A stretch of DNA of 6,434 nt from NCBI GenBank assembly GCA_020638735.1, contig JACKHZ010000030.1, forward strand, positions 1 to 6,434. Reading direction: 5' to 3'. The notes below the pieces were generated by a model. The model searched no databases. It saw nothing but the letters and a program-made list of their open reading frames with translations, and was not told the origin of the DNA. Shown here piece by piece: positions 1 through 6,217 of the stretch. Each line of letters starts with the position of its first letter. Position 1 is the first letter of the stretch. A program made the translations under genes and the position numbers. The stretch comes from Planctomycetota bacterium. GTDB taxonomy: Bacteria; Planctomycetota; UBA1135; UBA2386.

Positions 1-356
1 AGCAGCGCGCCGTTGAAGGTGTAGAAGCCCGGCGTCGCGAACACCGAGAGCTCGCTGTTCAGGCGGGCCTTGACGAACAGCTCGACGAGGCTGACCACGT
101 GGCCGACCTTGCTGCTCGACTTGCCTTCGATGTCCGAGAAGAGCGAGGTGACGTGGCCGCCGAAGTCGAACGAGTCGGCGGAGAACGCCTTGACGAGCGA
201 GCGGCCGTCGACCTTCTCGCTGGTCTCGGCTTGCTGCTCCTCGATCGCGTCGAGGCGGTCCTTGATGTCCTGCAGCTCGGACTTGACGTCCTGGGCGCGG
301 GCGAACGCAGGCAGCGCGGCGAGCGCCGCGCAGACCCAAAGGGGGGTTTTGCTCAT
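1..356 (-). CDS. Secreted porin-like outer-membrane protein, N-terminal part (runs off left edge)
   Basis: This is the first 118 codons of a gene that continues beyond the left edge. The ATG at 356-354 is followed at once by a classic Sec signal peptide: a short basic start (MSKT), a hydrophobic core at residues 5-18, and an A-R-A cleavage site at 19-21 before QD. Residues 23-50 are charged and look like a short coiled coil (ELQDIKDRLDAIEEQQ). From about residue 63 there are alternating hydrophobic/polar stretches with aromatics (FDFGGHVTSLFSD, VELFVKARL, FATPGFYTFNGAL) that resemble the first strands of an outer-membrane beta-barrel. Signal peptide, periplasmic coiled coil, then barrel is a layout known from porins of several Gram-negative phyla. 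The family assignment is inference, because only the start is visible. Upstream AGAAAG is a weak ribosome-binding site. The gene lies 104 bases downstream of the Nif3 gene on the same strand, so it may or may not be cotranscribed with it. An unrelated secreted protein with a coiled-coil start remains possible. Confidence 0.72.
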   Translation of the reverse strand, partial: MSKTPLWVCAALAALPAFARAQDVKSELQDIKDRLDAIEEQQAETSEKVDGRSLVKAFSADSFDFGGHVTSLFSDIEGKSSSKVGHVVSLVELFVKARLNSELSVFATPGFYTFNGAL

Positions 357-460
357 CGTCTTTCTGGGGGAACGAAGGCGACGCCGACCTCTCGTCCGGC
401 GACGTTCGAACCACTCCATCGGCCGCTTGCGATCGCCTACTTGAGGGCGATGCCCGGACC
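357..460. other. Short intergenic gap between Nif3 gene and porin-like gene
   Basis: This 104-base gap is non-coding by best judgement. It contains a weak inverted repeat on the minus strand (ATCGCC / GGCGAT, 451-446 with 437-432, 8-base loop), just after the Nif3 stop. No T-run follows it, so it is not a convincing intrinsic terminator. No clear promoter for the porin-like gene is visible, although the gap is long enough to hold one. Confidence 0.35.
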
Positions 461-1255
461 TCAGACGACGGTCAGCGGGTCGCGGTCGCGCCGCGACAGG
501 CGCACGTCGAGCGCCTTGCCGAACTCGGCGACGAGCCGCCGGCGCAGCTCGGCTAGGAAGCCGCGCTCGGTGTTGCCGTGCCCGGCCAGCACGACCGAAG
601 ATCCCTGCGCGACGGCCGCCAACACCTCGTGGTGCGACATCTCGCCGGTGACCAGCACGTCGGCGGGCGCGCCGCGCAGCACGCTGCCGCCCGAACCGGC
701 GGCGATCGCCAGCGAACGCAGCCGCGCCGGCGCCTTCGCCGGGCGCGCCACCTGCAGGTGACGCACCCCGAACAAGCGCTTCAGCCGCGGCAACAACGCG
801 CTCCAGGCGATCGGCTGCGGCAGCGTCGCCAGCCGCCCGAACTCGCCTTCGCCGAGCGGTCGCACCTCGCCCGGCACCGCGTCGCCGAGCGCGCCCTCGA
901 GCAGCCAATCGGCCAGCCCGCCGGCCGCGGCGTCGAGCGCGGTGTGCGGCGAGTAGACGGCGAAGCCGGCGTCGAGCGCGGCGAGCACCCGCCGCTGCGT
1001 CGCGTCGTGGGCGTCGAGCCGGGCCAGCGGCTTGAAGATCGGCGGGTGGTAGGCGACGACCAGGTCGGCCTTCGCCGCGCGCGCCTCGGCGACCACCTCC
1101 TCGGTCAGGTCGATGCACAAGACGACCCGCGCCACCTTGCCGGCGCGCGGGTCCGGCCGCAGCAGCAGCCCGACGTTGTCCCAGTCGGCGGCCAGCTCCA
1201 GCGGCGCGATCTCGTGCAGGATGTCGAGGACTTCGTCGAGGGACGGCGTGGCCAT
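461..1255 (-). CDS. Nif3-family dinuclear metal-centre protein (NIF3L1-like type)
   Basis: A complete 264-residue member of the Nif3/YbgI/NIF3L1 family. These are cytoplasmic, usually hexameric proteins with two metal ions per subunit, and their physiological reaction is not established. Visible family motifs are WDNVGLLL at 25-32, YHPPIFKPL at 69-77 (metal ligand His70), SPHTALDAAAGGLADWL at 102-118 (Asp108 is the expected ligand), GEMSHHEVL at 204-212, and GHGNTERGF at 225-233 (ligands His226 and Glu230). The YHPP form, instead of the E. coli YbgI-type double histidine, and SPHTALD resemble the NIF3L1 branch. The protein lacks the large central insertion found in many longer (about 370-residue) Nif3 proteins. 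The ATG at 1255 is 25 bases after the stop of the second M16 gene. The preceding sequence is pyrimidine-rich with no obvious Shine-Dalgarno sequence. The stop is TGA at 463-461. The gene is probably the last or near-last member of the operon. Confidence 0.93.
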   Translation of the reverse strand: MATPSLDEVLDILHEIAPLELAADWDNVGLLLRPDPRAGKVARVVLCIDLTEEVVAEARAAKADLVVAYHPPIFKPLARLDAHDATQRRVLAALDAGFAVYSPHTALDAAAGGLADWLLEGALGDAVPGEVRPLGEGEFGRLATLPQPIAWSALLPRLKRLFGVRHLQVARPAKAPARLRSLAIAAGSGGSVLRGAPADVLVTGEMSHHEVLAAVAQGSSVVLAGHGNTERGFLAELRRRLVAEFGKALDVRLSRRDRDPLTVV

Positions 1256-1280
1256 GAACGGAGCGACGGACGGGCGGGGA

Positions 1281-2534
1281 TCACGAGGCGCCGGCGCTGA
1301 CCGCGACGAGGCGGTCGGGATGCAGGTGCCGGGCGGCGACGTCGCGGATCTGCTCGGCGGTGATCGACCGCACGATGTCCGGGTAGCGCTGCAGGAAGTC
1401 GAAGCCGAGGCCGAAGCGGCGGGCGCGGATCGCGAACGCGGCGAGGTTGCTGTTGCGCTCGAGGGCGAAGACGAAGCTGCCGGTCAGGTACTGCTTGACG
1501 TCGGCCAGCTCCTGCGCCGACGGCGGCTCCTCGCGGATGCGGCGGATCTCGGCGAGGAAGCCGTCGATCGCCTTCTGCCGGTGCTCCGGTGACGTGCCGA
1601 TGTAGGCGGTGAAGGTGCCGGGCTCCTCGCCGGCGCTGGCGGTGATGCCGGCGCTGACCGAGTAGCAGAGGCCGAGCTCGTCGCGCAGGTGACGCGAGCA
1701 GCGCGAGGTGAAGCCGGGCCCGGTGCCGAGGATGTGGTCCATCACCGACAGCGCGTAGAAGTCCGGGTCGGTGCGACGCACGCCGACGTGGCCGAGGAAC
1801 ACGTGCACCTGCTCGCGCGCCATCGGCAGGTGGATGTCGCGCGCCGCCGCGTTGAGCTCGACCTTGGGCATCGCGCGGTGCGTCGGGGCCTTGCCGCGGA
1901 AGCCGCGGAAGGCGCGCTCGAGGCGGTCCAGCATCGCGTCGGGATCCTCGGGACCGGACGCCGACACGTAGCCGCCGGTCGGGCGGAACCAGGTGTCGTG
2001 GAAGTCGCGCAGGTGCTTCGGCTTGAGCTTCTTCACGCCGGCGACGGTGCCCTGCGGCGGCCGGCCGAGCGGGTGCTTGCCGTAGATCTCCTTGCGGAAG
2101 CGCCGCGCCGCGACGGTGCGCGGGTCGTCGTCCTCCGACTGGATCTCGGTCAGGATCTCGGCCTGCACGCGCCGCACCTCGCGGCCGGGGAAGGCCGGGT
2201 GCAGCACCATGCGCTTCAGCAGCTCGGTCGCCGGCTGCTGCGAAGTCGCGGGGCACATGACGACGCCGCCGCGGTGGTTGCCCTCGATCATCGCGCCGAG
2301 CCCCTCCGCCGCCGCCGCGAACTGCAGCGCGTCGTGGCGATCGGTGCCCTCGTCGAGGCAGTCGCCGACCAGGTTGGCGAGACCGGGGCAGTCGTCCGGC
2401 TCGTCGCCGGCGCGCACCTCCAGCGACACCACACAGGCGTAGGTCTGCACGCCGGGGTTGTGCACGGCGAGCAACGTCAGGCCCGAGTCCAACGTGCGCT
2501 CGCGGATCGCGAGCTTGATCGGCGCGGCGCTCAC
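1281..2534 (-). CDS. M16 family peptidase-like protein, non-catalytic partner subunit
   Basis: A 417-residue protein with the two-half M16 (insulinase/MPP-like) fold, but with the zinc site destroyed. The segment that should read HxxEH is N54-L-V-G-D58 (in GLANLVGDCLDEGT), so His, Glu and His are all replaced. In contrast, the C-terminal half keeps the family's Arg/Tyr pair in the segment R281-HLRDELGLCYSV (Arg284 and Tyr291), which in M16B heterodimers helps bind substrate. The protein is therefore predicted to be the partner of the catalytic subunit encoded just upstream. No signal peptide or membrane segment is visible, so it is presumably cytoplasmic. The start is the GTG at 2534-2532, which overlaps the TGA of the upstream gene (GTGA, 4 bases). 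This fixes the start and implies translational coupling. The stop is TGA at 1283-1281. The reading frame stays open upstream of the GTG, but there it is only a shadow of the catalytic gene. Confidence 0.93.
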   Translation of the reverse strand: MSAAPIKLAIRERTLDSGLTLLAVHNPGVQTYACVVSLEVRAGDEPDDCPGLANLVGDCLDEGTDRHDALQFAAAAEGLGAMIEGNHRGGVVMCPATSQQPATELLKRMVLHPAFPGREVRRVQAEILTEIQSEDDDPRTVAARRFRKEIYGKHPLGRPPQGTVAGVKKLKPKHLRDFHDTWFRPTGGYVSASGPEDPDAMLDRLERAFRGFRGKAPTHRAMPKVELNAAARDIHLPMAREQVHVFLGHVGVRRTDPDFYALSVMDHILGTGPGFTSRCSRHLRDELGLCYSVSAGITASAGEEPGTFTAYIGTSPEHRQKAIDGFLAEIRRIREEPPSAQELADVKQYLTGSFVFALERNSNLAAFAIRARRFGLGFDFLQRYPDIVRSITAEQIRDVAARHLHPDRLVAVSAGAS

Positions 2535-3949
2535 TTGCGCCCCCGCCGCGCGCGCGACTTCTTCTTGGCCTTGCGCGGCGCCCGCGCCTTGCTGCGTTCG
2601 GCGCCCTTGGCCTTGCCGCCGCGCGCACGCGCGCCGCCGGACGCCGCCGGTTCGGCCGGCAGCGCCCACACGACCGTCGCGCGGTCGAAGTCGAGGTAGC
2701 GCGCGGCGGCGTCGCGCAGCTCGACGCGGGTCATCGCGTCGTAGGTCGGCAGCACGTCCGCAAGCGTGCGGAAGCCCTCCTTGGTGCCGGCCTCGAAGCG
2801 CGCCAGCTTCATCGCCAGGTCCAGCGCGGTCTCGTCCTGGAACAGGAACGAGGCGCGGATCTGCGTGCGGATGCGCTTCAGGTCCTTCTCGGCGACGCCA
2901 TCCCGGGCCAGCAGCGCGACCTCCTCGCGGATCGCGCGCTCGACCCTGGCCGGGTCCGCGCCCGGGTGCAGCTCGCACAGCACGAAGAACCCGCCCGGAT
3001 CCTGCCGCGTCTCGTTCATCACGCTGACGTCGGCGACGGTCTCGTCCTTCACGACCAGGCGCTTGTAGAGGCGGCTGTTCTTGCTGTTGCCGAGGTCGTG
3101 CGCGATCAGGTCGAGCGCGTAGTCGTCGCGCTCCCCCATGCGGCAGGTCGGGAAACCGATCGCCATGCGGGCGACGCTGTGCCGCGTGCGCATCACCGCG
3201 CGGCGCTCGCCGAGCGGGGCCGGCTCGCCGATCGCCGGCCGGCGGTCCTCGGCGCGCGGCAGGCCGCCGAACAGCTCGGTGATGCGCTTCTTGGTGCGCG
3301 ACTTGTCGATCGCGCCGACCACCGTCAGGCAGGCGCGGTTGGGGCCGTAGTTGCGCTGGTAGTAGTCGCGCATCTGCGCGACCGTCAGCCGCTCGAGCTC
3401 CTCGCGGTAGCCGATCACCGGGTGGTGGTACGGGTGCGCCTGGAACATCATCGACTCGACCACCTGGTAGAGCGGGCGCCACGGCTCGTCCTCGCCCATG
3501 CGCAGCTCCTCGAGCACGACGCTCTTCTCGCTGGCGAACTCGGCCGGGTCGAGCAGGCAGTCGCGCATGCGGCTGGCCTCGATCTCGAGCGCGGTCTCCC
3601 AGCGGTCCGACGCCAGCGAGAAGTAGTACGCCGTGCTGTCGGTGTCGGTGAAGGCGTTGTTGCTGCCGCCCATCTTGCTGGTCTGCAGGTCGATCTGGCC
3701 TTTGCCGAAGCGCTCCGTGCCCTTGAACATCATGTGCTCGAGGAAGTGCGACACGCCGGTCTCGCCGGTGCGTTCGTCGCGCGAGCCGACCTGGTACCAG
3801 CAGACGGTGGCGACCACCGGCAGCGCGCTGCGCTCGACCAGCAGCGCGCGGAAACCGTTGTCGAGCTCGACCACCTCGACGTCCGGCAGCATCTCGAACT
3901 GGGGTACGTCGCCCGCCTTCACCTTGGCCTTGGCCTTCGCCTTCTTCAT
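2531..3949 (-). CDS. M16 family zinc metallopeptidase, catalytic subunit
   Basis: A 472-residue M16 peptidase. The active site is intact: H68-F-L-E71-H72 (in GVSHFLEHMMFKGT), with the distal zinc-ligand glutamate in VVLEELRMGEDEPW (E148, 76 residues after H72, with E147 beside it). Other family landmarks are NGFRALLVE at 31-39, GGSNNAFTDTDSTAYY at 94-109 and YYQRNYGPNRACLTVVG at 196-212. In the C-terminal half, the usual Arg/Tyr pair is replaced by Val299 and Ala306 (RLYKRLVVKDETVADVS). This subunit therefore probably needs its neighbour for substrate binding. The ends are strongly basic: an Ala/Lys repeat at the N-terminus (MKKAKAKAKVKAG) and a 35-40 residue Lys/Arg-rich tail from about 437. 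There is no signal peptide. The ATG at 3949 overlaps the TGA of the pseudouridine synthase gene (ATGA), with GAGGGGGG upstream as a good ribosome-binding site. Its stop overlaps the next gene's GTG. Likely activity is degradation or processing of short peptides; the substrate is unknown. Confidence 0.95.
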   Translation of the reverse strand: MKKAKAKAKVKAGDVPQFEMLPDVEVVELDNGFRALLVERSALPVVATVCWYQVGSRDERTGETGVSHFLEHMMFKGTERFGKGQIDLQTSKMGGSNNAFTDTDSTAYYFSLASDRWETALEIEASRMRDCLLDPAEFASEKSVVLEELRMGEDEPWRPLYQVVESMMFQAHPYHHPVIGYREELERLTVAQMRDYYQRNYGPNRACLTVVGAIDKSRTKKRITELFGGLPRAEDRRPAIGEPAPLGERRAVMRTRHSVARMAIGFPTCRMGERDDYALDLIAHDLGNSKNSRLYKRLVVKDETVADVSVMNETRQDPGGFFVLCELHPGADPARVERAIREEVALLARDGVAEKDLKRIRTQIRASFLFQDETALDLAMKLARFEAGTKEGFRTLADVLPTYDAMTRVELRDAAARYLDFDRATVVWALPAEPAASGGARARGGKAKGAERSKARAPRKAKKKSRARRGRK

Positions 3950-5028
3950 CGCCGCCCCCCTCGCCGCGCGCCGCCGCTGCGCGAAGCACCGTCGCGGCGA
4001 CGCGGCGGCGTCGCCATCAGGTCGTCCTCGCCCTCGCCGCGCGCCAGCTCGCGCAGCTTCGCCACCTCGTCGAGCCGCAGGAAGCGGAAGTCGCCGTCGC
4101 CGAGGCCGTGCAGGTTGAGGTTGCCGATGCGCACGCGCTTCAACGTCAACACGGGGTAGCCGAGCTTGGCGAACACGCGCCGGATCTCGCGGTTCTTGCC
4201 CTCGCGCAGCCCGACCTTGAGGTAGCTCTTGTCGGCGGTGAGGCGCTCGACGCGCAGCTGCATGCCGCCGGTCGGCCCCTCGGACAGCCACACGCCGCCG
4301 CGCGCCTTGCCGAGCACCGCGTCGTCGACGCGGCCGCGCACGGTGATCGAGTAGAGCTTGCCGATGCCGTAGCTCGGGTGGGTCATCTCCTGCGCGAAGG
4401 TGCCGTCGTTGGTCACCAGCAGCAGGCCCTCGCTGTCCATGTCGAGGCGACCGACGGTGAAGATGCGGCCGCGGATCGTCGGCAGCAGGTCGACGACGCG
4501 CTTCTTCTGCTCGTGACGCGCGTTGGTGCAGACGACGCCCTTCGGCTTGTTGAACAGCACGTAGACGTGCTTCTCGGCCTGCAGGCGCGAACCGTCGAAG
4601 CGCACGTCGTCGACCGCCGGATCGACGCGCACGCCGAGCTCGGTGACCAGCTCGCCGTTGACCTCGACGCGACCGCTCTCGATCAGCTCGTCGGCGTGGC
4701 GCCGGCTGGCGACGCCGCACTGCGCGAGGTAGTGGTTGAGCCGGATCTTGCCGTCCTTGGCGCCGACGTCGCGCGGCGCGCCCTTGCCGGCCTGCGGGCC
4801 GAGCACGTCGCTCGGCGTGACGACGATGCCGCTCGCGCGGCGCTTGCTGCCGCCGGTCGCGCGCCGCGGCGCTTCGCCGCGCGGGCCTCCACCGCGTGGC
4901 GCCTCGCCGCGCGTACCGCCACTGGCCGGCGTTTGCGCCGACTTGCGGACGGGCTTCCGCTGGGCACCGCCAGCACCACCCCGGGAGAACCTCTGCCCGG
5001 GCTTGCGATCCTCGTGACGCTTGGCCAT
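3946..5028 (-). CDS. rluB: RluB-type 23S rRNA pseudouridine synthase with basic extensions
   Basis: A 360-residue RsuA/RluB/RluE/RluF-family enzyme that isomerises a specific uridine in ribosomal RNA to pseudouridine. Residues about 94-140 are an S4 RNA-binding domain (IRLNHYLAQCGVASRRHADE...). The catalytic domain starts near 153 with YVLFNKPKGVVCT and carries the catalytic aspartate D196 in GRLDMDSEGLLLVTNDG. The conserved C-terminal motif is GLREGKNREIRRVFAKLGYPV (273-293). Residues 1-90 form an unusual disordered-looking extension rich in Gly, Arg, Lys, Pro and Ala, with a duplicated RGEAPR element. A Gly/Arg-rich tail closes the protein (341-360). RluB is the best guess in the family because of the extended basic ends, but RluE/F-like or RsuA-like specificity cannot be excluded. 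The ATG at 5028 shares one base with the manA stop (TGATG) and has GGAG seven bases upstream. The stop overlaps the M16 start, so translation is probably coupled on both sides. Confidence 0.94.
   Translation of the reverse strand: MAKRHEDRKPGQRFSRGGAGGAQRKPVRKSAQTPASGGTRGEAPRGGGPRGEAPRRATGGSKRRASGIVVTPSDVLGPQAGKGAPRDVGAKDGKIRLNHYLAQCGVASRRHADELIESGRVEVNGELVTELGVRVDPAVDDVRFDGSRLQAEKHVYVLFNKPKGVVCTNARHEQKKRVVDLLPTIRGRIFTVGRLDMDSEGLLLVTNDGTFAQEMTHPSYGIGKLYSITVRGRVDDAVLGKARGGVWLSEGPTGGMQLRVERLTADKSYLKVGLREGKNREIRRVFAKLGYPVLTLKRVRIGNLNLHGLGDGDFRFLRLDEVAKLRELARGEGEDDLMATPPRRRDGASRSGGARRGGRR
4868..4913 (-). repeat. Imperfect direct repeat in the pseudouridine synthase N-terminal extension
   Basis: Two 16-base copies (4868-4883 and 4898-4913, one mismatch) spaced exactly 30 bases apart encode the repeated RGEAPR peptide at residues 40-45 and 50-55 of the pseudouridine synthase. 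Because the spacing is a multiple of three, gain or loss of a unit would keep the frame. The repeat looks like an internal duplication in a disordered, fast-evolving segment. Confidence 0.6.
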
Positions 5029-6014
5029 CAGCGCGCTCCAGCTCCGCGAGTCCCATGCGCCCAGGCACCGGGCCCGCAGACGATCATCTCGACCTGTTCG
5101 TCCGGCTCGACGACGACGCCGGCGACGCACGCCGGCACCAACGCGGTGTCGCAGCGCGACATCGACAGCCGGCCGTGCTGGCCGCGCTCGCTGCGACGCA
5201 GCGTGCAGCCGCCGCCGAGCACGGTGACGGTCAGGTAGCGGCCGTCGGTCGGCAGCGTGACCGGACGCTTCGTCAGGTAGCGGCGGACGGTGAAGTGCCC
5301 GGTGACGAGCAGCAGGTCGCCGCCGTCCGGCAAGGCCGTCGAGCGCTCGACCGGGCGCTGCTCGTGGGCGACGACGTCGAGCACCCTGCGCGCCTGCTCC
5401 AGGTGCAGCTCGCGGCCGCGCCCCCAGTCGTAGAAGCGGTAGGTCAGGTCGCTGTTCTGCTGGATCTCGAACGCCAGCACGCCCGGGCCGATGCCGTGCA
5501 CCATTCCCGGCGGGATGTGCACCAGGTCGCCGATCTCCGGGCGGAACGAATAGAGCAGGTCCTCGACCTCGGCGGTCTCCCACTTCTCGAGGAACTGCTC
5601 GCGGGTCACGCCGGGGCGCACGCCGTGCACGATGCGCGACTGCTCGCCGGCGTCCATCACGTAGCAGCACTCGTCCTTGCCGGAGTCGAGCTGGGCGCGG
5701 CGATCGTCCGGATGCACCTGCAGCGACAGACCTTCGCGGGCGTCGAGGAACTTCAGCAGCAGCGGGAAGCGGCCGCCGTGGCCGAGCGGCACGCCGCGGC
5801 CGACCAGCGCCACAGGATCGCGGCGCATCAACTCGGCGAGCGTGACGCCGGCGCCGCGGATGTGGCTCGAACCGTCGGCGCGGTCGAACAGCTCCCACGA
5901 CTCACCGTAGGACTGGCCGCCGGGCGGCAGCGGGATGCCGAGCGATTCGCTCAGCGCGCGCCCGCCCCACACCTTCGGCACGAGCCGGCGTTCCACCAGA
6001 AAGGGCTCGAGCAC
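5028..6014 (-). CDS. manA: Mannose-6-phosphate isomerase, class I
   Basis: Interconverts mannose 6-phosphate and fructose 6-phosphate in the cytoplasm, linking glycolysis to GDP-mannose and glycan synthesis. It is of the short class I type (328 residues from the start used here, close to the roughly 315 of the Bacillus enzyme). Motifs are PKVWGG (13-18), GESWELFDRADGSS (37-50), FPLLLKFLDA (83-92), LQVHPDD (98-104), GKDECCYVMDA (112-122), IPPGMVHGIG (167-176) and QQNSDLTYRFYDWGR (185-199). The expected zinc ligands Gln99, His101, Glu115 and His173 and the catalytic Arg193 are present. The C-terminal half is the usual second cupin-like barrel. I chose the GTG at 6014 because it gives MLEPFLVERRLVPKVWGG, the standard family N-terminus. 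The frame is also open from a GTG at 6086 (352 residues) and a TTG at 6050. The 23 sense codons between those GTGs are visibly poorer in G/C-ending codons, and a candidate promoter lies within them. It is the first gene of the minus-strand operon. Confidence 0.94.
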   Translation of the reverse strand: MLEPFLVERRLVPKVWGGRALSESLGIPLPPGGQSYGESWELFDRADGSSHIRGAGVTLAELMRRDPVALVGRGVPLGHGGRFPLLLKFLDAREGLSLQVHPDDRRAQLDSGKDECCYVMDAGEQSRIVHGVRPGVTREQFLEKWETAEVEDLLYSFRPEIGDLVHIPPGMVHGIGPGVLAFEIQQNSDLTYRFYDWGRGRELHLEQARRVLDVVAHEQRPVERSTALPDGGDLLLVTGHFTVRRYLTKRPVTLPTDGRYLTVTVLGGGCTLRRSERGQHGRLSMSRCDTALVPACVAGVVVEPDEQVEMIVCGPGAWAHGTRGAGAR

Positions 6015-6217
6015 GTCGCTTCGGGTCGTCGCCTGACAGGGAGATTCCAAGCGCGGGATGATACCGGCATGCCGGGCGATAGCCACGCGGCAACCGCACG
6101 CAAACGCCCCTCCCGCAGCCCCCGTGGCAACGGCGCCCGCGGACGACAGTGGACCGGCCCGCGCGGCTCGGTCACACTCCTCGCCCCACCCGCGCTCCCG
6201 ACCGCCGACGAGTACCC
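6015..6217. promoter_or_regulatory. Divergent intergenic region between manA and the peptide transporter
   Basis: This 203-base interval separates the preferred manA start from the transporter start, and must carry the promoters for both directions. Its composition is less codon-like than the flanks and it has the lowest GC in this part of the window (around 6040-6085). On the minus strand, TATCAT at 6063-6058 matches the sigma-70 -10 box at five of six bases. Seventeen bases upstream, GTGGCT (6086-6081) is a poor three-of-six -35 match. Transcription from it would start near 6050 and give a leader of about 36 bases to the GTG at 6014. I see no convincing -35/-10 pair for the plus-strand transporter. 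Confidence 0.4.
6064..6075. promoter_or_regulatory. Perfect 12-base palindrome, possible operator
   Basis: CCGGCATGCCGG is a perfect inverted repeat with no spacer. It sits in the manA-transporter intergenic region, directly next to the minus-strand TATCAT box and within its putative -35/-10 spacer. That position would suit a dimeric regulator. In DNA this GC-rich, a 12-base palindrome can also arise by chance, and no matching regulator gene is present in the window. Confidence 0.3.

Noticed and set aside
432..451. Hairpin after the Nif3 gene as an intrinsic terminator
   Set aside because: The stem is only six base pairs with an eight-base loop, and no T-run follows on the minus strand.
1105..2628. 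Minus-strand Arg/Ala-rich frame of 507 codons overlapping the second M16 gene and the Nif3 gene
   Set aside because: It is a shifted frame of true genes, with extreme Arg/Pro content and no domain. It spans the end of one gene and the start of the next.
2535..3989. Apparent fusion of both M16 subunits because the second subunit's frame stays open far upstream
   Set aside because: The upstream part translates to Arg/Gly-rich nonsense, while the true catalytic subunit lies in another frame and ends at the GTGA overlap. There are two separate genes and no sign of a frameshifted fusion.
2966..4159. Long plus-strand open frame (397 codons) opposite the catalytic M16 gene
   Set aside because: It is rich in Val, Ala, Arg, His and Leu with no recognisable motif, and is the antisense shadow of a strongly GC-biased gene whose product is clearly conserved.
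4108..5238. Plus-strand open frame of 376 codons opposite the pseudouridine synthase gene
   Set aside because: No motifs, composition typical of the complement of high-GC coding sequence, and it crosses two genuine gene boundaries.
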